The notes: generated by a model from the letters alone, not told the origin. DNA of 38,964 nucleotides from Prevotella sp. (GCA_017478025.1 JAFVGZ010000036.1:1-38964), one strand, 5' to 3'; counted from the first letter of the stretch, positions 17,501 through 24,456 are shown. Numbers and translations are program-made.

Positions 17501-18184
17501 GTATTACAGTCACGCGACAATTACGCACAGTGGTCTATGACGTATAATCGTTGGGAGGGAATGACAAGCTTCATCCCCGGCACCGGATACAAATACTACT
17601 CTGGAGACAGCCAGACGAAGTCCATCTTTGAGGATGTCAGCACACAGAATGCGATGCAGTTTGCAAAAGGCATGGTATCTGCATCGGACATCAACTACGG
17701 CTATGCAGACAACATGCTGGTCATTGCAAAACTCATGCTCAACAATACTGTAGAGGACACGAAAGACATCGCAGCAACGGCAACCAACAGTAGCAAACAT
17801 AGTTTCACTACAATGCCAGATCGTGACTACTACGTGTTTACCGTATCCGCATCTGACGAGTCAGCCTTCACGTTCCAGGCCAATGTAGGAGGAAAGAGCA
17901 TAACGCTTTATCCACTCATGCAAGACGAGCAAGGCAACCTCACAGAGCACAACGTCACCTTCATGGCAGACGCCGTAGTCGGAACATTCGCATCTCCGGT
18001 CATTCTCACCAACGACAGGAACATTACCGGCATTCGTGAACTCAAAATCAATGACAATGAGGACTACGAGGTGTACTCATTACAAGGCATACTCATATTC
18101 AAGGGCAAGGGCAGTGCCGACGAACTAAAGAGGATACCTAAGGGTGTTTACATCGTCAATGGACGTAAGATGTCGATTATGTAA
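8495..18184 (+). CDS. Giant secreted multidomain protein (FN3/LamG/Ig-like), probable T9SS cargo
   Basis: 3,229 residues in one uninterrupted frame. A signal peptide (residues 1-21) precedes an N-terminal region of unknown fold. FN3-like modules lie at about 288-390, 415-525 and 528-615. A carboxypeptidase-regulatory-like domain (629-656 plus 905-945) is interrupted by a LamG-like domain (about 662-872, with FTISAWIKP and AILMDEVRVYGRALT). A second regulatory-like domain is at about 972-1035. About 1050-2100 is mostly unrecognised and contains a short coiled coil (1672-1699). An SbsA-type Ig-like domain appears split (2103-2145 and 2589-2642) around two LamG-like domains. A BACON-like segment is at 2669-2747, two GW(N/T)W modules start near 2876 and 2975, and a C-terminal domain resembling T9SS type A sorting signals (about 3179-3229, VYSLQG...LKRIPKGVYIVNGRK) closes the protein. 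It is probably exported by Sec, carried over the outer membrane by T9SS and displayed as an adhesin or glycan-binding protein. Ligand unknown. Confidence 0.85.
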   Translation: MKKQRLIAVITAFLMSVVVNAMDYPDIWASHERSVDEPYEEFNAWTSALYGTDNYLRSHTFVAADNYQWGLLDFRSRFINDDYSQNSKAECSDLNWRTDDKFGGSYGINKVFYNDGKYVFMLMNITGGDNQIATIRVYRCKNPLETFSIGMDAYWENNSGRDTYYRVLMNRSTSQYEKDKLNGMQMKKDESQVYFVSPTTLVIDPHFGSSSKERYFKVSGKPTSIAKNLFDNLQSPKQQSGRFNVTVPRNVGLYAISNPYDVTLEEVMSLNEFCQQYFPAKVLSTRKYAQPANVNYSTDQYAKRVTLTWKMADAKIYDKDNAAYAGKWYVYRRQQGETAWTMLRAVTIDRGSETFKYEDKDTELKLSTPYEYRVCFYPNYWLKDYGRGGNIVPEEDGPMDEFSSDIAHVSITPTSPFTLSPVATPAEDHIDLSWSHAPVPSKTFSGTSPTFTIQYQKTNSTDWIDLVTKNASSLKPERNENGMMTEKFTHKDGIESSCVGYMYRVVFDRGDDVEPFISPVTMSATRINGEAVVTSVKASKGSEKSGCYINWDVKQVSSTPTTSVIRRRDVTEENWTIIHTIEGTNPTYSFFDQNCESGRIYEYEVSIYTACDGQLMASNYLTDIGFAKNYGTISGQVVYGTGDAVDSVRVVLRPNTNIDDSRPFYYSANFEPQSCGIHVPVGEKEGINNKALAGNFTISAWIKPTGNNCNLITIVGKEKNNQSPWLTVRYKDSSLLVDAYNNGNSSWTASKTPDNDRWSFIFLSRNSNELTLGMVDADGNVVKTQIPGTAMPDDPATLAVGMQTVPEGMNLAWSTYNLSTFGSEDAILMDEVRVYGRALTDIDILRSYNHMPSGTEKDLALYWPMDEGLETGSVYDQSFTNEIPNNAHGKMVSYVSYSEDTPNQSGEVECYGITDKDGSYVITGVPFSGNGTNYTITPVKGTHEFNTTKLTRYISNQSLVYSGVNFTDVSYFPVHGTVRYAGTTIPVDSCTFEVDGTPCVIEGKPVMTDVEGKFTISVPIGNHYITVKRDGHVFANSGRYPQSGTHGFFAEAYNMDFDDATLVNFTGRIVGGYKDQKKPVGFNQSVNNIGRVQMTLTPTDDRGYINAKKTVDGTTFVYDFNTESVAVPSDTISIQSTSYRGFGSVEECKKIYITTDPKTGEFSVMVPPISYRMSEQTLVANSEVRIGESRAIDLSNQRLSGVDTLRSETGKIEGVYHYANKYVADYHTQPVFKVNEGLPFGESEYNGYDEDGEYTIDNLYTQNGNSITYKFGYPIFVSANEYSFDIEAYESFVNADDPDAEEDQQPLSDSYVQISNALTAEQSLIAVEQTDNTGKKYEEGTVWEEKINGIRLDSLGRATYTWCAGLPNTNAKTNHAQSITMQLIVSGKSYDWVPADDSGLWRADGSNSGPGMKGVNVGAINMGNNFVTEAPDKVFMVLRDPPGAGSSATWKKGSTVTISNENTTGSGVSTKNVLTKSLGAKTTTLSGVVIQSTGNVNTVNTGVDYNSVTYTNNTSSESFTIQQDISTSSNPEYVGSWGDVYVGYSRNQIFGDARQVYIPRSAAKIDVRDVTGFRDSVNTTFVYSQAEILTLIIPGYQEQIKKLLKDTYGAPRKTSSEITHAHYYSNLPETDPKYGLSNFDKAFGNEAGLTKGKYEGPSYAFVPPAGVNTQDTIQHLLNQIKAWENIIKQNEQEKVEMYEDRNSSDVMTENISFDGGAKVSRSYTSATDSVTVRGWEDSFQEVFGWDSGMTFNDAGVVFNNQNNMSQKTGEKLAVKNDYTQSFSFSLSDNVYCDHSVDVYFKKSEDSNRQFAVSKRGWSPIFRTRAGHTFGPYEDGDSTLYYVRGTEIMAKTIQMEVPQLIIDEPVQSNIPNGGKAYFKVKMSNQSYSNTAHFFKLSSDPKSYSDDVELMIDGHPVFEGVTFPLAAGSTIEKTIELSQGDKSVLDYNNIVIRLRSTTQCDGTSHWPIIESVVPISAHFVPVSSDVTLKMENNVVNTATGATVNFSVSDFDLTHQGLKALRLQYRYNNNPEWTTIKEWVTADNPLPGQENLKQAANESGGIIKVPVDMKEYSDGDYYFRVQSATAYGNDGEVTKESEVIHATKDTERPTIIMLPQPTDGILDIGDVISAEFNEDIAVDKITQDNNIEVTGTMRENSKSVHDVGALNTLYSGLTTQNKIDLRNRSFTAEFWAKYQDGFLLSFGTDVAMTTFGTSDKKTFFVIGGQNDTDGMSELYDTDPLTCEDDEWVFWQFSYKARNKDDENDINILNLTACYGDQVKKVVSDLHVPDIISNGKVALGVSFQEKPFADFALWNYARGEADLAQGMKRKSGLEDGLWHYWKMDEGHGTVAEDIVGGNHIEVPANNWFFNNVNYSAHLIGQEHLAIPMNDCNMDETDSYALEFWFKAEEFLLDKRAQQILRTSNDAISLSMTADRHLTLTTKTDETENTYESVSTYASDWHHVLLNVQRGMSAMLYVDGKNQMTLQEKQVPGLACDSIYVGDGLFGDIDEIRIWNGQYSSDQRIDERFEMVDTSYVKGLVRYYPFEHTSLDEGNQLATTFSPHNAVDKTGINEHDIRGLSEKASTTPPLKKAPERTNLYYTFTASDRKLTIDIDEEVLNKLEGSTVNISLKNIPDMNGNSSNRISWNAYIRRNPLRWSDKNDVEIETPKGEKGTFTREIVNLGGTSLNWKLNMPSWLTAKPSSGILNPRGSVTVEFTTSDNIHVGNWEDQIGLTNAANNMTELCNINLHVIGDTPDWAVDKSDKECGIPMTAHLVVDGAYSDDESDIVAAFIEDECVGISHVQYNDYRNAYFVNMTIYGGEQQKGKEIYFKAWDASRGVTFAPLTRKNEGAMVFNIGATPYGSYDNPEILKAEESIEQTVNLKKGWNWVSFYVDTRDQSLNEALKYSDGKITTVKTQTKGAEWNSMQDADGNTYGFMGSDLVSLNENSMYAIKATEDLTVTVSGTLLTKRDAQQDIYNGWTWIRNPFYRNQSITSAFSGFTPVDADVLQSRDNYAQWSMTYNRWEGMTSFIPGTGYKYYSGDSQTKSIFEDVSTQNAMQFAKGMVSASDINYGYADNMLVIAKLMLNNTVEDTKDIAATATNSSKHSFTTMPDRDYYVFTVSASDESAFTFQANVGGKSITLYPLMQDEQGNLTEHNVTFMADAVVGTFASPVILTNDRNITGIRELKINDNEDYEVYSLQGILIFKGKGSADELKRIPKGVYIVNGRKMSIM

Positions 18185-18707
18185 TGTCGTAACACCTGAC
18201 AAGATAGAAATAAGCAGACATAAATATAAGTATTTCAAGTTTTGTAAGTAGGAAACGCCCTGCACTCAGCGACGTAGGAGACGCTTGCGTAACAACGTGG
18301 AGCAAGCGCTCGGCCCATAGGGACGCTTGCGTAACAACGTGGAGCAAGAAAGGGCGCACTTCCGAAACTTGAATTATTATTACCTTCGCGGCGTAATACC
18401 CCGTTGTCCCTGCTTTTCGCATACTTCGGGGTTCGTGTTTCCTATAAACTTACCCCCAATATTTCTTGTATCTCTGAAAGCGTCTGGTCTATCTTGGCAT
18501 CAAGAGCAGTACTCCATTTCAGTTGGTTAGTGGCACTAACCAACTCTGTATATCATGGGGCTGTCCCCTGTGGCATGTTCAATCGTCAATGGTCAATGGT
18601 CAATCGTCAATGGTCAATGGTCAATGGTCTGTTGTGCCTGTGGCGCTTTTTACCGGATACCAATAAAAAAAACAGTCTGATTGCTTTCTGTTTTGCTTCC
18701 TTTTTTG
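18185..18707. other. Repeat-rich intergenic region between the giant gene and prmA
   Basis: About 520 bp with no supported gene. It contains two perfect 27-bp copies (18280-18306 and 18322-18348, starting GACGCTTGCGTAACAACG), each with CTTGC and GCAAG arms able to form a hairpin. It also contains a 7-bp tandem array (TCAATSG units, 18579-18629, seven copies alternating CG and GG). An inverted, diverged third copy of the 27-mer is at 32910-32936. Confidence 0.75.
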
Positions 18708-18715
18708 TAATTTTG
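18708..18715 (+). promoter_or_regulatory. -7 promoter element directly abutting prmA
   Basis: TAATTTTG followed by C lies only five bases before the prmA ATG at 18721. With the usual spacing transcription would start at or within a base or two of the start codon, giving a leaderless mRNA. Confidence 0.6.
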
Positions 18716-18720
18716 CACCC

Positions 18721-19611
18721 ATGACTTACTATTCTACGATATTCAACATAGAGTGCGGCGATGCGGGTTTGATGCAGCCTGCACGTGAGTTGCTTGCCGA
18801 TGCTCTGGGAGATGCGGGCTATGAGAGCTTTGAGGATAAACCGGAGGGGTTGGCTGGCTATATACAGGAGGATCAGTATGACGAGGCAACGGTACGTGAG
18901 GCGGTGCAGTCAGTACCGTTAGAGGGGATAAAGGTGACATTCACCACCTCTACCCTACCCGATACTAATTGGAATGCGCTGTGGGAGGAGGAGGGTTTTG
19001 CGCCCATCAAGGTGTCAGGATTTTCAAGGCCTCAGCAGCACCTGCTGACAATCTATGATGCACGCCACACGGATGTGGATACGCTCTCAACTCCGATAAA
19101 TATCGGCATAGCAGCCACGAATGCCTTTGGCACGGGGAACCACGAGACGACACGCCTGATAGCAAGCACGCTCCTGGAGTTACCGTTGGAGGGGAAAAGA
19201 GTGTTGGACTGCGGATGCGGAACGGGCATCCTTGCTATTACCGCTCTGCGTTGCGGAGCGAAGGAGGCTGTGGCTTATGATATTGATGAGTGGAGCACAC
19301 GCAACACGAAGGAGAATGCAAAGCTGAACGGCGTGGATGACAGGATAGAGGTGTTGTGCGGAGATGTGCACGTACTCTCACATATTGAGGGTATCTTTGA
19401 TGTCGTAGTGGCTAATATCAACAGGAATGTATTGCTGGCTGACCTGCCATACTATTGCGAGGTATTGGCACAGGATGGTATCATCATACTGAGCGGCTTC
19501 TACGAGTCAGATGCCGATATGCTGAGAGAGGAGGCAACGGGCCTGGGCCTGCACGAGGCGTTCCCCCCAAGAACAGACGGCGAATGGTGCTGCCTGGCCT
19601 TCAGACGATGA
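18721..19611 (+). CDS. prmA: Ribosomal protein L11 methyltransferase
   Basis: 296 residues. The C-terminal Rossmann methyltransferase domain has the SAM-binding motif VLDCGCGTGILAI (about 160-172), an acidic strand end (AVAYDIDEWS) and the PrmA signature VVANINRNVLLADLP. The N-terminal region with NWNALWEEEGFAPIKV is the substrate-binding domain typical of PrmA. The motif GIAATNAFGTGNHETTRL is the conserved GTGxHxTTRL loop. The enzyme trimethylates L11 using S-adenosylmethionine. It appears to be a single-gene unit with a promoter abutting the start, and it converges on hisC across a large inverted repeat. Confidence 0.93.
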   Translation: MTYYSTIFNIECGDAGLMQPARELLADALGDAGYESFEDKPEGLAGYIQEDQYDEATVREAVQSVPLEGIKVTFTTSTLPDTNWNALWEEEGFAPIKVSGFSRPQQHLLTIYDARHTDVDTLSTPINIGIAATNAFGTGNHETTRLIASTLLELPLEGKRVLDCGCGTGILAITALRCGAKEAVAYDIDEWSTRNTKENAKLNGVDDRIEVLCGDVHVLSHIEGIFDVVVANINRNVLLADLPYYCEVLAQDGIIILSGFYESDADMLREEATGLGLHEAFPPRTDGEWCCLAFRR

Positions 19612-19988
19612 AAGACAGAAATTAAACTGAGTTTTTTTCGAACAGAAATTATTATAATTAGGATAATTAGCTGGCACAGTTGGGTTCTGCTGCCCCTACA
19701 GGGCGTGTTCACACAACCACATCAAAACCCAGGGCGCTGCCCTAGGCTATATGCTTTTGCCCTTACAGGGCGCGCTAACGAAATCCGCCCGAGCGAAAAA
19801 GACAGAAATTGAAAAGAATCTGAAGGAAATTGAAAGAAATTGGAATAATGAGAATAATTAGCTGGCGCAACTGTACAATTTCATACGCATAACATTATTC
19901 TCATTATTCCAATTTCTTTCAAAAACAAAGAATTTCTTTTACCCACACCTCCAATTTCTGTCTGAGAAATTTCTGTCCAGGCCTCGGG
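19612..19988. repeat. Convergent intergenic region with a 27-bp perfect inverted repeat
   Basis: 19832-19858 and 19894-19920 are perfect reverse complements (27 bp, GAAAGAAATTGG...), separated by 35 bases. They form a strong stem-loop between the ends of prmA and hisC and may act as a bidirectional transcription barrier. Related words (GACAGAAATT, GATAATTAGCTGGC) recur at 19614, 19654-19677 and 19801-19866, and near 38548. No gene is supported here. Confidence 0.75.
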
Positions 19989-21035
19989 TTAGAAGGTCCT
20001 TAGGGCGGCGAGGAGTTCTTTGTTTTCGTCACGGGTGCCGATGGTGATGCGAAGGCAGTCCTGACAGAGGGTGATACGGGTACGATTGCGAACGATGATG
20101 CCTTTCTCTACGAGGTAGTCGTAGATTTTTTGGGCGTCAACGACCTTCACAAGTATGAAATTGGCATCCGTGGGATATACCTTCTTGCAGATTGGCAAGA
20201 GTTGGAATGCCTCTATCATTCTCTCACGCTCCTGATTGAGCAGCTTTATCCAGTTCTCTACGGTATAGGAGTCGTTGAGACGCTGTATAGCCTGCTGCTG
20301 CGTGAGTTGATTAACGTTGTAGGGATACTTCACCTTGTTGAAGAGACCTATGACCTCTTCGCTGGCAAAAGCCATTCCGAGACGTATGGCAGCGCTGCCC
20401 CATGCCTTGCTCATCGTCTGGAGAATGATGGGTGTTGCCGCGATGTCGCGGGGGGAGGTTACTATGGAGGACAAAGAGGGCTGGGAGGCAAAGTCTATGT
20501 AGGCCTCATCGATAACAACGATACCATCAAAGGCTTTAAGTATTTTTCCTATCTCGCTATCTGCAAGGCTGTTACCTGTAGGATTATTAGGCGAGCAGAG
20601 CCAGATGGCTTTTGTGTTGGCGTCGCATGCAGCAAGGAGTTTGTCGGCATCGAGGGTGAAGTCATCACGGAGAGGTACGGGGCGGTATTCCACATTGTTG
20701 ATATCTGCACAAACCTCATACATGCCGTAGGTAGGTGCTATAGCCACAACATTATCCTTTGCAGGCTCGCAGAAGCATCGATATACGAGGTCTATGGCCT
20801 CATCGGAGCCGTTGCCCAGGAAGATATTGTTTGCAGGCACGCCCTTGATGCTCGACAGGCGCTCTTTCAGCTCCAGCTGCAAAGGGTCGGGGTAACGGTT
20901 GTATGGTTCGTTGTATGGATTTTCGTTGGCATCCAGGAATACGTGTGCTGCATGTCCGCTATATTCATTACGGGCGCTGCTATAAGGTGCAAGATTCCAG
21001 ATGTTTGGACGTGTGAGTTGTTGTAATGTACGCAT
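19989..21035 (-). CDS. hisC: Histidinol-phosphate aminotransferase
   Basis: 348 residues of class I/II PLP-dependent aminotransferase. Visible landmarks are [12 protein letters not shown] (33-44), [22 protein letters not shown] (137-146), VIDEAYIDF with D176 and Y179 binding the cofactor, and the PLP lysine K210 in TMSKAWG followed by the phosphate-binding SAAIRLG segment. It converts imidazole-acetol phosphate and glutamate to histidinol phosphate in histidine biosynthesis. No other his genes are present, so the gene is detached from the pathway operon; such aminotransferases can also act on aromatic amino acids. It follows pyrD after 111 bp of repeat DNA on the same strand. Confidence 0.92.
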   Translation of the reverse strand: MRTLQQLTRPNIWNLAPYSSARNEYSGHAAHVFLDANENPYNEPYNRYPDPLQLELKERLSSIKGVPANNIFLGNGSDEAIDLVYRCFCEPAKDNVVAIAPTYGMYEVCADINNVEYRPVPLRDDFTLDADKLLAACDANTKAIWLCSPNNPTGNSLADSEIGKILKAFDGIVVIDEAYIDFASQPSLSSIVTSPRDIAATPIILQTMSKAWGSAAIRLGMAFASEEVIGLFNKVKYPYNVNQLTQQQAIQRLNDSYTVENWIKLLNQERERMIEAFQLLPICKKVYPTDANFILVKVVDAQKIYDYLVEKGIIVRNRTRITLCQDCLRITIGTRDENKELLAALRTF

Positions 21036-21146
21036 ATGACGAATTAACGAATTAACAAATTAACTAATTAGCCCCCTCCAACTCCCCCTTATAGGAGGGA
21101 GAGACGTGAGCGGCGAATTATGCATTATGCATTATGAATTATTAAT
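21036..21146. repeat. Intergenic repeats between pyrD and hisC
   Basis: It contains an 8-bp degenerate tandem array (CGAATTAA units, 21042-21068) and a C-rich/G-rich hairpin-like unit (about 21069-21109, GCCCCCTCC...GGGAGAGACGT). The latter recurs at 25158-25193 and, inverted, at 27616-27655. Confidence 0.7.
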
Positions 21147-22055
21147 TTACGAGATCACTCCGATGATTTCTTTTATGTCTTTTATGTTGTGTGAGTCGAG
21201 CCATTGGTTGATGCCATCGCGCACCTTGATGGTGACGGCAGGGTCAAGGAAGTTTGCTGTGCCTATCTGAATGGCCGATGCTCCAACCATGAGGAATTCT
21301 ATGGCATCTGTGGCATTGGAGATGCCGCCGAGACCTATGATGGGTATCTTGACGGCTTTGCTGACCTGATGTACCATACGCAAGGCAACGGGCTTCACGC
21401 ACGGACCGGAGAGGCCTCCTGTACCGATGCTGAGCAGGGAACGACGATGCTCTATGTCTATGGCCATTCCCATGATGGTGTTGATGAGCGAGAGGCCGTC
21501 AGCCCCCTCGTCTTGAGCGGCACGGGCTATCTCGGTAATGTCGGTCACATTGGGAGAGAGCTTCACGATGAGCAGCTTATGGTAAGCCTGCCTGACAGCC
21601 CTGACTACAGATGCTGCGGCAGAGGCGTTGGTGCCAAAGGCCATGCCGCCATGCTTCACGTTAGGGCAGGAGATATTGAGCTCAATGGCAGCTACGTGCT
21701 CCAATGTATCAATACGTGCAGCACACTCAGCATAGTCCTCTATGGAGAAACCGCTGACATTGACTATGATATTGGTGTCGATATCTTTTATTGTGGGATA
21801 GATGTGCGTGCAGAAATAATCTACGCCCTTGTTTTGCAGTCCCACGCAGTTGAGCATTCCACCTGCTGTCTCAGCCATACGAGGATAGTCATTACCCTCA
21901 CGGGGATGCAGGGTGGTACCTTTTACTATTATGCCCCCCAGCTGGTCGAGAGGTACGAAGTCCTGAAATTCCACACCATACCCGAAGGTTCCGGAGGCTG
22001 TCATCACGGGGTTCTTGAGTCGCAGCGCCCCTATCTTGGTTTCTAATTTTGCCAT
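21147..22055 (-). CDS. pyrD: Dihydroorotate dehydrogenase B (NAD+), catalytic subunit
   Basis: 302 residues, a TIM-barrel of class 1B. Features are the N-terminal [15 protein letters not shown], the FMN-contacting lysine in IIVKGTTL (K45) and [11 protein letters not shown] with the catalytic base cysteine C130 characteristic of class 1 enzymes. KLSPN and the C-terminal [23 protein letters not shown] phosphate-binding segment are also present. It oxidises dihydroorotate to orotate in pyrimidine synthesis and needs PyrK to pass electrons to NAD+. The start overlaps the end of pyrK by 13 bp, indicating translational coupling and a 1:1 complex. Confidence 0.93.
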   Translation of the reverse strand: MAKLETKIGALRLKNPVMTASGTFGYGVEFQDFVPLDQLGGIIVKGTTLHPREGNDYPRMAETAGGMLNCVGLQNKGVDYFCTHIYPTIKDIDTNIIVNVSGFSIEDYAECAARIDTLEHVAAIELNISCPNVKHGGMAFGTNASAAASVVRAVRQAYHKLLIVKLSPNVTDITEIARAAQDEGADGLSLINTIMGMAIDIEHRRSLLSIGTGGLSGPCVKPVALRMVHQVSKAVKIPIIGLGGISNATDAIEFLMVGASAIQIGTANFLDPAVTIKVRDGINQWLDSHNIKDIKEIIGVIS

Positions 22056-22831
22056 ATTCTCTTTGAATTGATTACTGGGCCTTCTGTACAGATACAGATG
22101 TTGCCCTTGTCAGTTGTCTTTTCCACGCAACAGAGGCATGCTCCCAGTCCGCATGCCATTTTGTTTTCAAGGCTCACCTCGCAGGTGACTTTAGCCTTCT
22201 CCGCATAAGCTGAAACAGCTTTCATCATGGGTGCTGGGCCACATGTTGATATGAGGTCGAAGGTCTCTCGGTTGAGGATGCTGTGATTTGTGACGAAGCC
22301 CTTTTCCCCCTTTGAGCCGTCTTCTGTGGTGATGAATACACGCCCCACCTCCTCAAAACGGTCAATAAGGAGCAGGTCAGCTGCTGAGCGTGCTCCGAGG
22401 AGGAATGTCGGCTCGCCTCCCATCTCCTTGATGCGACGCCCAAGGAAGAGTAGTGGCGCCACCCCTACCCCACCCCCAACGAGAAGGTGGCGTGACAGGA
22501 GTCCCGTGTGCGGGTCTGGCGTGGGCAGTGTGAAGCCGTTTCCCAAGGGGAACATGACATTGAGCTTCATGCCCTCGACGAGCTTGCCAAGCTGACGTGT
22601 GCCGCTTCCCACCATAGCGACAAGCAGATGGAGCTCGTTACGGTCTGTGTCAACATCGTTTATCGATATGGGGCGACGTAGGAAGGTGTTGGGATCACCA
22701 TCCACACGCACCTCTACAAACTGACCCGGCATCATGTCGGGAAGTTGCTCATCGTCAGTAAGGATGATGAGAACATACTTCTCGTTGATGTGGTGTACGG
22801 ACTTTACGGTCAAGTCTTTACAGTATTTCAT
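22043..22831 (-). CDS. pyrK: Dihydroorotate dehydrogenase B, electron transfer subunit
   Basis: 262 residues of the ferredoxin-reductase type. The FAD-binding motif is RRPISI (52-57), the nucleotide-binding glycine motif [12 protein letters not shown] (119-130), and the C-terminal 2Fe-2S site CGLGACLCC with C227, C232 and C235 plus a fourth cysteine at C248 (or C246). It moves electrons from PyrD-bound FMN through FAD and the cluster to NAD+. It is first in a pyrK-pyrD pair with a 13-bp overlap. Upstream is a 10-bp tandem repeat; no clear promoter was identified. Confidence 0.93.
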   Translation of the reverse strand: MKYCKDLTVKSVHHINEKYVLIILTDDEQLPDMMPGQFVEVRVDGDPNTFLRRPISINDVDTDRNELHLLVAMVGSGTRQLGKLVEGMKLNVMFPLGNGFTLPTPDPHTGLLSRHLLVGGGVGVAPLLFLGRRIKEMGGEPTFLLGARSAADLLLIDRFEEVGRVFITTEDGSKGEKGFVTNHSILNRETFDLISTCGPAPMMKAVSAYAEKAKVTCEVSLENKMACGLGACLCCVEKTTDKGNICICTEGPVINSKRIWQN

Positions 22832-22858
22832 TTTATGTTTTTGTTAAAGTTGCTTAAT

Positions 22859-22900
22859 AGAGGGAGATAGAGGGAGATAGAGGGAGATAGAGGGAGATAG
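22859..22900. repeat. Tandem AGAGGGAGAT repeat
   Basis: Four exact copies of a 10-bp purine-rich unit lie at 22859-22898, with a partial fifth. They are in the 113-bp gap between pyrK and the peptidase gene, 28 bp upstream of the pyrK start. Copy number of such an array is likely to vary between strains. Confidence 0.85.
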
Positions 22901-22944
22901 AGGACAATACTGGGGGGCTTGCGCCCTACTCCCCCCACACACTA

Positions 22945-24396
22945 CTACAGGCTCTTGAGGATCTCCGTGACGAGTTGCCATACTTTCTCCACACTCGGTA
23001 TATTGAGTCGCTCATCAGGCGAGTGTACGCCACGCATGGTGGGTCCGATGGAGAGCATGTCAAGATTGGGATAGCGCTTGGCAAAGAGACCGCACTCCAA
23101 ACCTGCATGTATTCCTATGACGGTAGGGTCGGTATTGAACAGCTTTCGGTAGCATTGGATGGCGTGCTCGCGGAGTGTGCTGTGGGGATTCATCTTCCAT
23201 GCAGGATAGCCATCGCTATGCGTGATGCTATCAGCCTTTGCCAGTTCGAAGATACTCCTGACGGTATTGGTCATATTGGTGAGGTTGCTCATCACGCTGG
23301 AGCGTTGCGAACAGACGATGGTACAGCTGTCGCTATCAGTCTGAACGGAGGCCAGATTGTTTGATGTTTCGGTCAGATCTCCCAGCATCGTGTCCTGTAC
23401 CTTACTATATACGCCTGCGGGCATAGCCTGAAGAGCGAGTATGATGCGCGAGGCCAGCTGTGCGGGAATGATGTCCTGGCTGTCAGCACTCTCCATGTGC
23501 CATTGTATGGAGGGCTCCGTGACATGAAATTCCTCTTCCACCTCAGAGCAGAAGATATTCCAGTCAACCCTCGCCGTTTCCTTTTCTGCGAAAGGCACGG
23601 CAAACAACACCTCTCCCTCACGCGGAATGGCGTTATGGAGCTTGCCTGCATTTATCTGAGCTATGCAGAGCGGCATCTTCTGCATCTCGTTGTAGAGGAA
23701 CCTCGAAAGAAGCTTGATGGCGTTGGCGCGCTTCCTGTGTATGTCATCTCCGGAGTGCCCGCCTGTCAGTCCCTTGACAGAGATGCGGAGGAAACAGAGA
23801 GATCCCTCGGGCTTCTGGCGCTGGAAGCGGAACGTGCCGGTAGTGGTCTTGCCACCTGCACACGAAACGTAGAACAAGCCCTCGTCTTCGGAGTCAAGGT
23901 TGAGGAGCATGCTTCCCTTGAGCATACCAGCCTCCAGGTTGTTGGCTCCCGTGAGTCCTGTCTCCTCATCGCGTGTGAAGAGACACTCTATGGGGCCGTG
24001 AGCGAGGTCATCGGAATCCAGGATAGCCAGCTCAATTGCGCACCCTATGCCATCATCGGCTCCGAGCGTAGTGCCCCGGGCTCTCATCCATTCTCCATCG
24101 ACATAGGTCTCTATGGGGTCATTCAGGAAATCCTTCTCACATCCAGCCACCTTATCGCAGACCATATCCATGTGGCTCTGCAGCACCAACGTGGGAGCCT
24201 GCTCATGCCCCTTTGTCGCATTCTTGCGTATGAGCACGTTGCCAGCCTTGTCTATTACGGTCTCCAGACCATGTGACTCTCCGAACTGACGCAGATATTC
24301 TATCATGCGCTCCTCGTGCTTTGACGGGCGCGGAATGTGGTTTATTTCATCAAAAAAATGAAAGACAGACTGAGGCCGTAAGTCTTTTTTATTCAT
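22945..24396 (-). CDS. pepD: Aminoacyl-histidine dipeptidase (M20 metallopeptidase)
   Basis: 483 residues, the usual size of PepD. The metal-binding set of family M20 is visible: H75 and D77 in LQSHMDMV, D114 in GADDGIG, the E144-E145 pair in TRDEETG, D168 in NLDSEDEG, and a C-terminal histidine in GIHAGLECGLF. The N-terminal FHFFDEINHIPRPSKHEERM is typical of the family. It hydrolyses dipeptides such as Xaa-His in the cytosol. Its promoter -7 element lies at 24449-24456, interlocked with that of the divergent OmpH-like gene. Confidence 0.92.
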   Translation of the reverse strand: MNKKDLRPQSVFHFFDEINHIPRPSKHEERMIEYLRQFGESHGLETVIDKAGNVLIRKNATKGHEQAPTLVLQSHMDMVCDKVAGCEKDFLNDPIETYVDGEWMRARGTTLGADDGIGCAIELAILDSDDLAHGPIECLFTRDEETGLTGANNLEAGMLKGSMLLNLDSEDEGLFYVSCAGGKTTTGTFRFQRQKPEGSLCFLRISVKGLTGGHSGDDIHRKRANAIKLLSRFLYNEMQKMPLCIAQINAGKLHNAIPREGEVLFAVPFAEKETARVDWNIFCSEVEEEFHVTEPSIQWHMESADSQDIIPAQLASRIILALQAMPAGVYSKVQDTMLGDLTETSNNLASVQTDSDSCTIVCSQRSSVMSNLTNMTNTVRSIFELAKADSITHSDGYPAWKMNPHSTLREHAIQCYRKLFNTDPTVIGIHAGLECGLFAKRYPNLDMLSIGPTMRGVHSPDERLNIPSVEKVWQLVTEILKSL

Positions 24397-24436
24397 ATTT
24401 TACTTTTTTTATAACTACTAATTGAAATAATTATAG

Positions 24437-24456
24437 TAATTTTGTCGGCAAAATTA
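24437..24456. promoter_or_regulatory. Interlocked divergent -7 promoter elements
   Basis: The plus strand reads TAATTTTG at 24437-24444 and the minus strand reads TAATTTTG at 24456-24449, with only four bases between. The 20-bp block is a perfect dyad with 8-bp arms. The two elements face the OmpH-like gene and pepD respectively, so polymerases should compete for the site. Confidence 0.65.

Noticed and set aside
18404-18724. 106-codon plus-strand open frame before prmA
   Set aside because: It reads through the 7-bp array (repeating WSMVNRQ) and the prmA promoter; not protein-like.
20130-21026. 298-codon plus-strand open frame
   Set aside because: It lies antisense to hisC and its protein has no family features; it is a codon-bias shadow.
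21204-22046. 280-codon plus-strand open frame
   Set aside because: Antisense to pyrD, which has full catalytic motifs.
22859-22900. Possible CRISPR-like array
   Set aside because: Units are directly adjacent with no spacers; it is a simple tandem repeat. The same holds for 38036-38069 and 18579-18629.
23497-24276. 259-codon plus-strand open frame
   Set aside because: Antisense to pepD, whose metal ligands are all present.
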